Assembly (NCBI GenBank): GCA_002170735.1
Contig: NHIV01000078.1
Coordinates: 9,349 to 15,097 of the forward strand
DNA from: a bacterium TMED198
GTDB lineage: Bacteria; Fidelibacterota; Marinisomatia; SCGC-AAA003-L08; D37C17
Direction: 5' to 3'
Length of the DNA stretch: 5,749 bases
Below are positions 1 to 5,749 of the stretch, one piece after another (the first letter of the stretch is position 1; every line of letters begins with the position of its first letter). The position numbers were made by a program, and so were the translations under genes. Below the pieces are notes generated by a model that saw nothing but the letters and a program-made list of their open reading frames with translations, was not told the origin of the DNA and did no database searches.

Positions 1-38
1 CCTAAAAGAAAAATAAAACTTATTAATTTTATTAACAT
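1..38 (-). CDS. Start of a further gene with a signal-peptide-like N-terminus (partial)
   Basis: An ATG at 36-38 opens a frame that runs off the window: MLIKLISFIFLL plus two bases. A lysine followed by an almost wholly hydrophobic run is what a secretory signal peptide or a first membrane helix looks like. AGGGGA lies upstream at 47-52, nine bases from the ATG counted from the last G. The start is 27 bases after the deiminase stop, with no terminator between, so it probably belongs to the same transcript. The product cannot be named from 12 codons. Confidence 0.5.
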   Translation of the reverse strand, partial: MLIKLISFIFLL

Positions 39-46
39 AAATTGGT

Positions 47-52
47 TCCCCT
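47..52 (-). promoter_or_regulatory. Ribosome binding site candidate for the partial downstream gene
   Basis: The minus strand reads AGGGGA, with nine bases between the last G and the ATG at 36-38. It is one of the few purine-rich G clusters in an otherwise AT-rich gap, which supports a real start there. It departs from the ideal AGGAGG. Confidence 0.4.
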
Positions 53-65
53 GATAAATAATTTC

Positions 66-1664
66 CTAACTATTCAAAATAATATTAATTATTTGAACTA
101 TATCTAAAATATTAATTATTCCATCATTATTAACATCGCCAATCAACAAGGACGATCCCGATAAATAATTTACCCCTGTTATATGATTGACAGTCAAAAC
201 TACATCAAGAATATCTACTGCTTCATCCATATTAACATCGCCATCAATAAATGTAATTGTAGCTGGAGCAAAGAAGCTGTAGTGCCCAGCCATAGGAAGT
301 TTTTCAATTCTTCCTGATTCATCTATAGCTTGTATATAATATTTAATTGTAGAATTTTCAACTTGGCCAGGAATGTTTGCGGTATAACAGTTTGGAATTT
401 GCTCAGAACATTCATTCATGATCATATAATCTGATTGTTGCGTATCATCTGTCCACCAAAATACTTTAAGCTCATCATTAACTAAACCAGAATCACTTAA
501 ATCATCTATAATAGCATCAACTTTATAGCCATTACCTAATCCTTCATTTTGATCGTTAATTGGATTGTGAAAAATCTGAAGCATCTCTAGATCCGGAACA
601 CCCTTAACTCTGCAATGAAGGGCATCTGTTGAATACCAAGAGCCTGTAAACCCTAACACTTCGTATCCAGGCATAGCTTCTTCATATACAGTTAAAGCAT
701 CATCATCAAATGAACTGCCAGTAATTGGAACAAGAATTTTTTCATTAAGAATTAAAGAATTGGTATACGGCTGATCACTTGGGGTGTAAACTCTAAACAC
801 TTCCCATGGTTCACCGTATGCAGTGCTTGTTTCAGAAAAATAATCTGCTATTTCTTCAATTTCAGCATACTGAGGATGACTTGATTGAACTGATCTAATC
901 AATACCTTATGAGGAGACAGATATTTACCCCAGCAATCTATATGATCGATATATTCGTTATTTGGATCTGCAACTACGTGATAGGTATCAATTCCATAGT
1001 AATCCTCCATAATATTATCAACGTAAAGGCAAGAAGATAATGGAACACTAGACTGATCATTAGTATTACACTGATTATTTTCAGTATAAGCTATGTGCGT
1101 AGCAGCCGCAATCCCCAGGCCATCTGTCATATAGTTCCCACCAGTTGATATAACGTCCGATGAAAAATAAGGTGCATCTAGATGGTTGGACATTTTGTAA
1201 GGAGCCTGATTATCATTCGGTCTGGGTCTATTGTATGTAAAATCAACTACGCTAACATCTCCATTGCCATCAACAACCCACCAAGGGCCATAGTCTCTTG
1301 TCCAATGTGAGTCTGTGCTACCAATAACAAGCTCAACATTGCCCATATTTACCCCAGCTCCACTCATTGAGCTGTAGGCAGAGTTTTGAAGAGAAGAAGA
1401 GACTAAACAATATATCTTCACATCCTCAGCCATTTCTTTAATTAGCGATGTTGAAATACCAAATGGATATCTAATTACCACCCCCTGCATTCTCTCATAT
1501 TCAGCTATATTTCTTACTGGACCCGGGGGCGGGTCTGTCGCTCTTCCCATGTCATGGATTATATGAAAGTTTGCCTTTTCCCATTCCGTTAAAGTGTCTG
1601 CAAACGCTCCTCCAAATAAAAACAGGAAAATAAAACCTACAAATCTATTGTTTTTTGTGCTCAT
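66..1664 (-). CDS. Secreted peptidylarginine/agmatine deiminase-family enzyme with Ig-like and dockerin-like C-terminus
   Basis: Exported guanidino-modifying enzyme (PAD_porph/agmatine deiminase fold), 532 residues from the ATG at 1664. That start is chosen because GGAG lies 6 bases upstream and it begins a good signal peptide (MSTKNNR, hydrophobic core, AFA/D cleavage after residue 22). In-frame starts further upstream (ATG at 1676, TTG at 1709) place extra polar residues ahead of it. Catalytic-type residues in order: WTRDYGP with Asp124, NRPRPND with Arg146 and Arg148, GGN at 175-177, HID with His241 and Asp243, YTN with Asn302, and LHCR with Cys351. From memory these parallel the His, Asp, Asn and Cys and the carboxylate-binding arginines of Porphyromonas gingivalis PPAD. 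Residues about 360-467 form an Ig-like domain (VFWWTDD...IPGQ...IKYYIQAIDESGR). A dockerin-like repeat pair occupies 474-532. Hydrolysis of peptidyl-arginine, or of a small guanidino compound, to a citrulline-type product plus ammonia is the expected reaction. The substrate is unproven. Confidence 0.88.
   Translation of the reverse strand: MSTKNNRFVGFIFLFLFGGAFADTLTEWEKANFHIIHDMGRATDPPPGPVRNIAEYERMQGVVIRYPFGISTSLIKEMAEDVKIYCLVSSSLQNSAYSSMSGAGVNMGNVELVIGSTDSHWTRDYGPWWVVDGNGDVSVVDFTYNRPRPNDNQAPYKMSNHLDAPYFSSDVISTGGNYMTDGLGIAAATHIAYTENNQCNTNDQSSVPLSSCLYVDNIMEDYYGIDTYHVVADPNNEYIDHIDCWGKYLSPHKVLIRSVQSSHPQYAEIEEIADYFSETSTAYGEPWEVFRVYTPSDQPYTNSLILNEKILVPITGSSFDDDALTVYEEAMPGYEVLGFTGSWYSTDALHCRVKGVPDLEMLQIFHNPINDQNEGLGNGYKVDAIIDDLSDSGLVNDELKVFWWTDDTQQSDYMIMNECSEQIPNCYTANIPGQVENSTIKYYIQAIDESGRIEKLPMAGHYSFFAPATITFIDGDVNMDEAVDILDVVLTVNHITGVNYLSGSSLLIGDVNNDGIINILDIVQIINIILNS
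69..245 (-). other. Dockerin-like calcium-binding repeat pair at the deiminase C-terminus
   Basis: Two EF-hand-like loops occur 34 residues apart: GDVNMDEAVDILDVV and GDVNNDGIINILDIV. Each keeps the pattern D-x-N-x-D-x3-(D/N)-x2-D, followed by a hydrophobic helix (VVLTVNHITG and IVQIINIILNS). This is the dockerin type I-like tail common on secreted proteins of Marinimicrobia-like bacteria. The second helix runs directly into the stop codon. No T9SS sorting domain follows, unlike the large protein in the same window. Calcium binding and attachment to a cohesin-like or other surface partner are inferred. Confidence 0.75.
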
Positions 1665-1670
1665 TAAGTA

Positions 1671-1674
1671 CTCC
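1671..1674 (-). promoter_or_regulatory. Ribosome binding site of the deiminase gene
   Basis: GGAG on the minus strand, six bases before the ATG at 1662-1664 (GGAG-TACTTA-ATG). It decides the start: it sits inside the extended reading frame that would begin at 1676 or 1709, and it favours the ATG that opens directly into the signal peptide. Confidence 0.6.
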
Positions 1675-1706
1675 ATGAATAATTTACAATTTACTCTCTC
1701 TAAATG

Positions 1707-1734
1707 CAAAAATATAAGGACTATTCTGTAACAA
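1707..1734 (-). promoter_or_regulatory. Possible Bacteroidota-type promoter for the deiminase gene
   Basis: In the 81-base gap between the lipoprotein stop and the deiminase start, the minus strand has TTG (1732-1734), a 17-base spacer, then TATTTTTG (1707-1714). The latter fits the TAnnTTTG -7 element described for Bacteroidota. Transcription would start near 1700, leaving a leader of about 35 bases. Such motifs occur easily in AT-rich DNA, so this is only suggestive. The alternative is read-through from the lipoprotein gene. Confidence 0.3.
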
Positions 1735-1745
1735 GTTGTATTGTT

Positions 1746-2567
1746 TTATTCGATGTAGGTTGATAGACATTCAAAGATAGTCATTGATGATGTGCAATTT
1801 TCTAGGCCTTCAATCATATTTTTTGAGGCTTCGGCTTTCTCTAAATTGCCAAGCCTGATATAGGCGTTTGCTCTCATAAAATAGATATCATTTACATCAA
1901 GCTTATCGCTGTAAGGATTGTAGGGGAACAAATACTCCGGATCAACACAAAGCAGCATATCAGTTTTTGTTATTAAATCGTTATATGCAATAGCTATTGA
2001 ATCTAAAAGTAGATCGTCATTGGTTTGATAATACTGGTTAGAGTAGGATGATCCATTGAAAGAACTGTAAAAGGATGATGCAGCAAGAAAATTACTCCAA
2101 TAAATTTCTTCGATAACATATGATGTATCTGCAGTAAGATGCCTATTAACAGTATCGCAAGCAGCATAAGAAGAAGGTGCTTCCTCCATTTTTTCAACCA
2201 AATCATCCCAAGAAACTTGATTTAATCTGTTGTTGCTAATTGAGCTATATGCAGAATCAATATCAATGATGATAGAAGATCGAAGACTGTTTCTTCCACT
2301 GTTTTCACTTTCAATGTTTGACTTGTATATAGAAACCCATGAAAGCCCCAAATAGGAAAGATAGTCATAGGTTCGGTTTTCACCACTTAGTGGTGCTAAG
2401 AACAATTCTTCGGCATCATCAAAATTTGCATTTAAAAATTCTTGCCACGCCATTGAATCGTAATACTTGCCTGATAGAACCTCTGAATTCTCTTGCAACT
2501 CTCCAAGTGAATCACAGCCAACGACAAGTAGAGCGAGCGCTAACAATATTAGCTTTGAGTTCTTCAT
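1746..2567 (-). CDS. Small TPR-like lipoprotein coupled to the upstream surface protein
   Basis: Predicted 273-residue lipoprotein. The N-terminus is a short lipoprotein signal: MKNSK, a hydrophobic run, then the lipobox VVGC with the lipidated cysteine at residue 18 followed by Asp-Ser. After the signal, residues 39-79 (WQEFLNANFDDAEELFLAPL, then YLSYLGLSWVSIY) look like a helix-turn-helix TPR unit. Residues 226-257 (DIYFMRANAYIRLGNLEKAE) look like a second, clearer TPR. The middle (about 95-185) is rich in Ser, Tyr and Asn and is not recognisable. The ATG overlaps the TGA of the large T9SS cargo gene by four bases and no Shine-Dalgarno sequence is visible, so translation is probably coupled. 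TPR lipoproteins usually scaffold protein contacts at a membrane. A role in handling or anchoring the neighbouring exported protein is inferred only from position. No catalytic motif was found. Confidence 0.85.
   Translation of the reverse strand: MKNSKLILLALALLVVGCDSLGELQENSEVLSGKYYDSMAWQEFLNANFDDAEELFLAPLSGENRTYDYLSYLGLSWVSIYKSNIESENSGRNSLRSSIIIDIDSAYSSISNNRLNQVSWDDLVEKMEEAPSSYAACDTVNRHLTADTSYVIEEIYWSNFLAASSFYSSFNGSSYSNQYYQTNDDLLLDSIAIAYNDLITKTDMLLCVDPEYLFPYNPYSDKLDVNDIYFMRANAYIRLGNLEKAEASKNMIEGLENCTSSMTIFECLSTYIE
2564..2567 (-). promoter_or_regulatory. ATGA stop/start overlap (translational coupling site)
   Basis: The minus strand reads ATGATGATAAAATGAAGA. The TGA that ends the large protein (after ...MMIK) shares bases with the ATG that starts the lipoprotein (MKNS...). 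The preceding bases are A-rich with no GGAG-like element, so initiation most plausibly relies on ribosomes terminating at the overlap. Confidence 0.75.
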
Positions 2568-5500
2568 TTTATCATCATTATTTTTTTAACTTCAGTTGTA
2601 TTATTTTGCTGAATCATAACAAAATACATTCCTGATGGAAGTACGTAACCACTCTGATTCATTCCATTCCAATTAATTGATTTATAGCCTGGCTCTTGAA
2701 CTCGATCAACCAATACATTAACTCTCTGGCCTTGAACATTAAAAACTGACACTTTAACATAGGATTCAATTGGAATTGCATATTTTATAGTTGTAGAAGA
2801 GTTAAATGGATTAGGATAATTACCACTAAAATAAAATTCTTCAGGCAAACTCTCAATTGCATCAAGATCAATAAACAATGCATATTTACCTAAGCGATCA
2901 ACGTGCGCAACCGCTAGCTGATTGTTTATATAATCTGTATGAATACCAATCCACTGATCATTGACATTTTCCATAATCTTGAAGTTCCAGTATTTTAGGT
3001 CATCTGTAATAAAATCCTTTAAATTAAAATTTATCCGCATATTTTTATTGAGGACTAAATTATCAGGCTTTAGTGAAATAGCTTTGGATGCCATAGCCAA
3101 ACTAGATCGCTCAATCATAGATCTATAATCTTGTTCTTCAACCATAACAACTGATCTTTTATCGTTAACTGATCCTGGTAAAATTTCTACTGAAATATTT
3201 TCTGAATCTGTCTTTAAAATTGCTCCCGAGCTTTGAGTAATTACATCGTAAACTAAATCTTGCACAACCCTGCCAATATTTAAGACTCCGTCTCTTACTT
3301 GGAAGTCAAATGAATACTGACCAGGTTCATTAAATTGTGAAGAAGAGTGAAAAATATTTTGCTCTTCAATCTTTCCAGGAAACATTGCCTGATAATAATC
3401 GCTTTCATTTGATGTAATATACAGTTTCGCTGGTAAATCAGCGGTTTCTTCATCTGGAGAAAAATAAACATCTAATAAATCAGAGAAAACTGGATTTGGA
3501 ACGGCTGATATTTCAGCTTTGGGCAACTTAAGGTCAACATAAAATTGGTGATCCCGGGCAACATCCTGGAAAGCAACATCTTGACCTAATTCATCCTCCC
3601 AATAGTTTTGAGCTGAGATTCTCCAGTTGTAAAGAGTGACACCAGTTGTATCAATATTCATCATCTCAATATCTTTGTCTTTAGAAAACACTCCTACATA
3701 TGATGGAAACTCTGAAAGCAGGTTCGCCTCGAAGAACATAGAGTCTCCATTTGCTGTTATATATTCACTATCATAATACTCTATGGAGTCTTTTAAAATA
3801 AATGTTCTCGAACCGCTGAAAAGCTCCAGCCTAAAATAGACTTCGAGTGTATCATCTCTGTTAACTTCTGGATTCATGTCAGCATCAAAGTCATCAATTG
3901 GAACTCTCTCCCAATTAAAAAGCATAGGATCAGCAATCTGATTCTCAGGAGCATCTAGCTTATATGGATACCTAAAGCTTCTGTACGCAGCCTCTTCCAT
4001 TAACTCGCTACATTCTGGGAAATAGGTTTTGCTTGTTTCATCTGCATATCCACATAAATTAGAGCCAACACTAAATTCAGACACTGGATCGTTTATCTGC
4101 CTAACCTCAATTGAAAATAGCTCAACAGTTGAAGCATCTCCCCCTCCATCTTCAATACCACCATCATCCTTAAGTAGGATTTCACCTAAAATTGAACCAT
4201 TGTAATTATTCTTGACTTCAAACGTTATGCTACCATTTTCTGTATTAATTGAAATATCAGTAGTTTCACTATTTCCATCTACATCTTTTAAAATATCCGA
4301 GTTTACGATTGAAGGTAAAACTTCAAAAACCAATACATCGTCTTCCTCATTGCTTACAGGCTGGTTGTTATTACTTGCATCGCATCCTTTGTATATCTCA
4401 GAAACAAAAGCTTTAGTTTGATAGCCAGAGTCTTCTGCAATTGAAATAGCTTGAGGTGATGAGAAGCAAGGCGCATCATTTACCGGCTTAACATCTATTG
4501 TAAAGAACAGTGTATCGCTGTATCTAAAATTCTTTGTACCATCGTGTTCTCCTTTGTCATCAAGATACACGCCTATCTCAGCAAGGCCGTATTGATTTGG
4601 CTCAGGTGTGAAAGTTAAAATACCTGATCCTCTATCTAGGCTTAATTTTTCAAGGCTGCTATCATCAATTAAAATCCTGTTGTTATTTGAAAAGAATACA
4701 AACTCCATATCATCAGTCTGCTCCTCTTCATCGTACTCAGAGGGGCCGGGAATAATCTCAAGAGCCAGTTCAAATATTTCATTCGATGCATCTTCTAAAA
4801 TTTGAGAAGGAGAGGAGGCTATAGAAAAACTTGGGGCATCATTAAGTTTTCTAACTTCAATATCAAAAGTCTGAGAGGCTGTATCAATACCGCCATTAGG
4901 AGTTCCACCATCATCTGTTGCCGTTACCGTAAAAGATTGAACTCCAGTAAAAGATTTGTTATCAATAGAGCTAAAAGAAGTTTCTCCATTGAGAGGATTG
5001 AAATCTATCTCCACCCAATCTAAATTATCTGGAAATATTGAGTAGGTGATGTTTTGAGTGTCTTCAAAATAGTCAGAAGGGGTAGGATCAATCGTCCTTA
5101 CAATAACATGACTACCTTCAAAGTCCTCATCTAGAATTAAGTCATCGCTTAGAACGAATGTAGGAGGATCATTTACCGGTTCAACAACAATACTGACTGT
5201 TGATATATTAGACTCTTGAGTTCCTACTTCTTCTTGGTCAATGTATCCGTTTTTGTTTTGATCCCAAGCCTCAACAACATGATATGTAAAGCTGTCAGTG
5301 CCATAAAAGTTTGTTTCTGGAGTATAGGTGAAGAAACCTACTTTATCAAGTAGGAGCACTCCTTTTGCAGGCTGAGTTTCAACAAACGCAAATAGAGAGT
5401 CTCCATCAACGTCGTAATCGTTGAAGGTAATATAGAGAGATTTATTTCCCTCCTCAACTACTATACTTCCATCTTCAAATATAGTAAACTCTTCATTTGA

Positions 5501-5749
5501 ATCATCTTCTGTCACTGCAACAGTATTTGCAATTTCATAGAAGTCAGAGAATGCCGCTGCAAAAGCAATGCTTCCAGGATCCCCTTCTTCAAATCCATTA
5601 TCTTTTGCAATCACCTTAAGTCTTATAAACTTATGAGAAAAAGCTGAAGTTATCTCAAAACTTGAAGTTTCTTGCTCCTGGTATGAAACAGTTCCAAGCC
5701 CATCTGAATCATCAGCAATTTGGTAGGTATAGGTAAAAGAAATTTGAGA
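2564..5749 (-). CDS. Large T9SS-exported cadherin-repeat surface protein, 5' end outside window
   Basis: Probable cell-surface or secreted adhesin-like protein exported by the type IX secretion system. The frame is open to the window edge, giving 1061 visible residues (numbered from the edge), so the true start and signal peptide lie outside. Domains in order: an Ig-like segment at 1-75 (DSDGLGTVSYQ...IRLKVIAKDNG); four cadherin-like/tandem-95 repeats at about 76-194, 196-306, 306-426 and 428-556, each closing in a strand plus (P/L/I)NDPP- or NDAP-type motif; an FnIII/Ig-like stretch at about 557-837; a ZU5-like region at about 842-960 (GAILKTDSENISVEILPGSV...LGKYALFID); and a type A sorting domain at 968-1061. 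Repeat 1 holds an EF-hand-like loop. Many Asp residues suggest calcium-stabilised repeats. The TGA stop overlaps the ATG of the next gene. The family assignments come from motif recognition; the ligand or binding role is unknown and adhesion is inferred. Confidence 0.9.
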   Translation of the reverse strand, partial: SQISFTYTYQIADDSDGLGTVSYQEQETSSFEITSAFSHKFIRLKVIAKDNGFEEGDPGSIAFAAAFSDFYEIANTVAVTEDDSNEEFTIFEDGSIVVEEGNKSLYITFNDYDVDGDSLFAFVETQPAKGVLLLDKVGFFTYTPETNFYGTDSFTYHVVEAWDQNKNGYIDQEEVGTQESNISTVSIVVEPVNDPPTFVLSDDLILDEDFEGSHVIVRTIDPTPSDYFEDTQNITYSIFPDNLDWVEIDFNPLNGETSFSSIDNKSFTGVQSFTVTATDDGGTPNGGIDTASQTFDIEVRKLNDAPSFSIASSPSQILEDASNEIFELALEIIPGPSEYDEEEQTDDMEFVFFSNNNRILIDDSSLEKLSLDRGSGILTFTPEPNQYGLAEIGVYLDDKGEHDGTKNFRYSDTLFFTIDVKPVNDAPCFSSPQAISIAEDSGYQTKAFVSEIYKGCDASNNNQPVSNEEDDVLVFEVLPSIVNSDILKDVDGNSETTDISINTENGSITFEVKNNYNGSILGEILLKDDGGIEDGGGDASTVELFSIEVRQINDPVSEFSVGSNLCGYADETSKTYFPECSELMEEAAYRSFRYPYKLDAPENQIADPMLFNWERVPIDDFDADMNPEVNRDDTLEVYFRLELFSGSRTFILKDSIEYYDSEYITANGDSMFFEANLLSEFPSYVGVFSKDKDIEMMNIDTTGVTLYNWRISAQNYWEDELGQDVAFQDVARDHQFYVDLKLPKAEISAVPNPVFSDLLDVYFSPDEETADLPAKLYITSNESDYYQAMFPGKIEEQNIFHSSSQFNEPGQYSFDFQVRDGVLNIGRVVQDLVYDVITQSSGAILKTDSENISVEILPGSVNDKRSVVMVEEQDYRSMIERSSLAMASKAISLKPDNLVLNKNMRINFNLKDFITDDLKYWNFKIMENVNDQWIGIHTDYINNQLAVAHVDRLGKYALFIDLDAIESLPEEFYFSGNYPNPFNSSTTIKYAIPIESYVKVSVFNVQGQRVNVLVDRVQEPGYKSINWNGMNQSGYVLPSGMYFVMIQQNNTTEVKKIMMIK
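2567..2848 (-). other. T9SS type A C-terminal sorting domain
   Basis: The last 94 residues of the large protein form a recognisable Por-secretion-system sorting domain. It has LPEEFYFSGNYPNPFN at the start, the TTIKYAIP strand, VKVSVFNVQGQRV, the NWNGMNQSG turn, LPSGMYFVMIQ, and a basic end, KKIMMIK. In proteins of this family the domain directs passage across the outer membrane by the type IX system and is normally cleaved, with the product attached to the surface or released. Confidence 0.88.
4088..5524 (-). repeat. Four tandem cadherin-like (tandem-95/VCBS-type) protein repeats
   Basis: Divergent protein-level repeats of about 110-130 residues each. The unit boundaries are marked by the recurring endings VEPVNDPP, VRKLNDAP, VKPVNDAP and VRQINDPV. 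Internal hallmarks are DVDGDSL and FTYTPETNFYGTDSFTY in unit 1, FTVTATDDGGTPNGGIDTA in unit 2, LTFTPEPNQYG in unit 3 and LKDDGGIEDGGGDAST in unit 4. Units begin with an acidic 'EDxS/EDxG' strand (FEDGS, LDEDFEG, LEDAS, AEDSG). The repeats are too diverged at the DNA level to form an obvious nucleotide tandem array, so they are old duplications. Such repeats normally form rod-like extracellular stalks. Confidence 0.8.
5228..5263 (-). other. EF-hand-like calcium-binding loop within cadherin-like repeat 1
   Basis: The twelve codons read DQNKNGYIDQEE, which matches the canonical EF-hand loop at every key position: Asp1, Asn3, Asn5, Gly6, Ile8, Asp9 and Glu12. It lies between the strand FTYHVVEAW and the closing strand STVSIVVEPVNDPP of the first repeat, that is, in a loop of a beta-sandwich domain and not within a helical EF-hand pair. 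Calcium binding is inferred from the motif. Confidence 0.6.

Noticed and set aside
14..40. AT-only inverted repeat TTAAT-AAA-ATTAA followed by a T-rich run, as a terminator after the deiminase
   Set aside because: The stem is five A-T pairs with no G-C, and it falls inside the start of the next gene. It is too weak to call a terminator.
66..1664. Cytoplasmic agmatine deiminase (aguA) for polyamine synthesis
   Set aside because: The signal peptide, the Ig-like domain and the dockerin-like tail indicate an exported protein. The NRPRPND and LHCR motifs look closer to the PPAD group than to the GGGNIHC type of AguA. Agmatine use cannot be fully excluded.
1727..1740. ACAA/TTGT near-palindrome in the gap before the deiminase as an operator
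   Set aside because: The arms are only four bases, with no second copy or known regulator site.
2003..2635. Open frames at 2003-2206 (minus) and 2339-2635 (plus)
   Set aside because: Both overlap the lipoprotein gene in other frames (the second also runs into the end of the large protein gene). They have no ribosome binding site or recognisable protein character and translate as low-complexity shadow sequence.
4212..5023. Plus-strand open frames at 4212-4421, 4608-4805 and 4802-5023
   Set aside because: They are antisense to well-supported cadherin-like repeats. Their composition mirrors the reverse complement of Asp/Ser-rich coding DNA.
4088..5524. Nucleotide-level tandem repeat or recombination hotspot in the repeat region
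   Set aside because: The repeats are recognisable only at the protein level; no long identical DNA stretches were noticed.

Overview
The window is an AT-rich stretch in which every supported gene lies on the minus strand. Read in the direction of transcription, from high to low coordinates, it holds four genes. The first is the 3' part of a very large secreted or surface protein (2564-5749, cut by the window edge). The second is a small lipoprotein (1746-2567). The third is a secreted arginine/agmatine-deiminase-family enzyme (66-1664). The fourth is only the first 12 codons of a further gene that starts with a signal-peptide-like sequence (1-38).

Organism: the large protein ends in a type IX secretion (T9SS) type A sorting domain (NYPNPFN...TTIKYAIP...SGMYFVMI...KKIMMIK). 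The deiminase ends in a dockerin-like repeat pair (GDVNMDEAVDILD / GDVNNDGIINILD). This combination, with low GC and marine-type tandem cadherin-like repeats, fits the FCB superphylum. Candidatus Marinimicrobia (SAR406) is my best guess, with Calditrichota, Bacteroidota or related lineages as alternatives. This is inference from protein style; there is no rRNA or other phylogenetic marker here.

Layout: 5749-2564 encodes at least 1061 residues: an Ig-like segment, four tandem cadherin-like repeats (the first carrying an inserted EF-hand calcium loop), an FnIII/Ig-like stretch, a ZU5-like region and the sorting domain. Its TGA overlaps the ATG of the lipoprotein gene (ATGA, 2564-2567), so the two are almost certainly co-transcribed and translationally coupled. 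An 81-base gap with a possible Bacteroidota-type promoter then precedes the deiminase. The deiminase keeps all recognisable catalytic residues, has a signal peptide, and carries an Ig-like domain plus the dockerin-like tail. Only 27 bases separate its stop from the next start.

Together this looks like an exported cell-surface module: a giant adhesin-like T9SS cargo, a partner-like outer-membrane or periplasmic lipoprotein, and an exported guanidino-modifying enzyme. No mobile element, RNA gene or CRISPR array was seen. The combination is noteworthy, but I see no clear evidence of a wholly new biological system.
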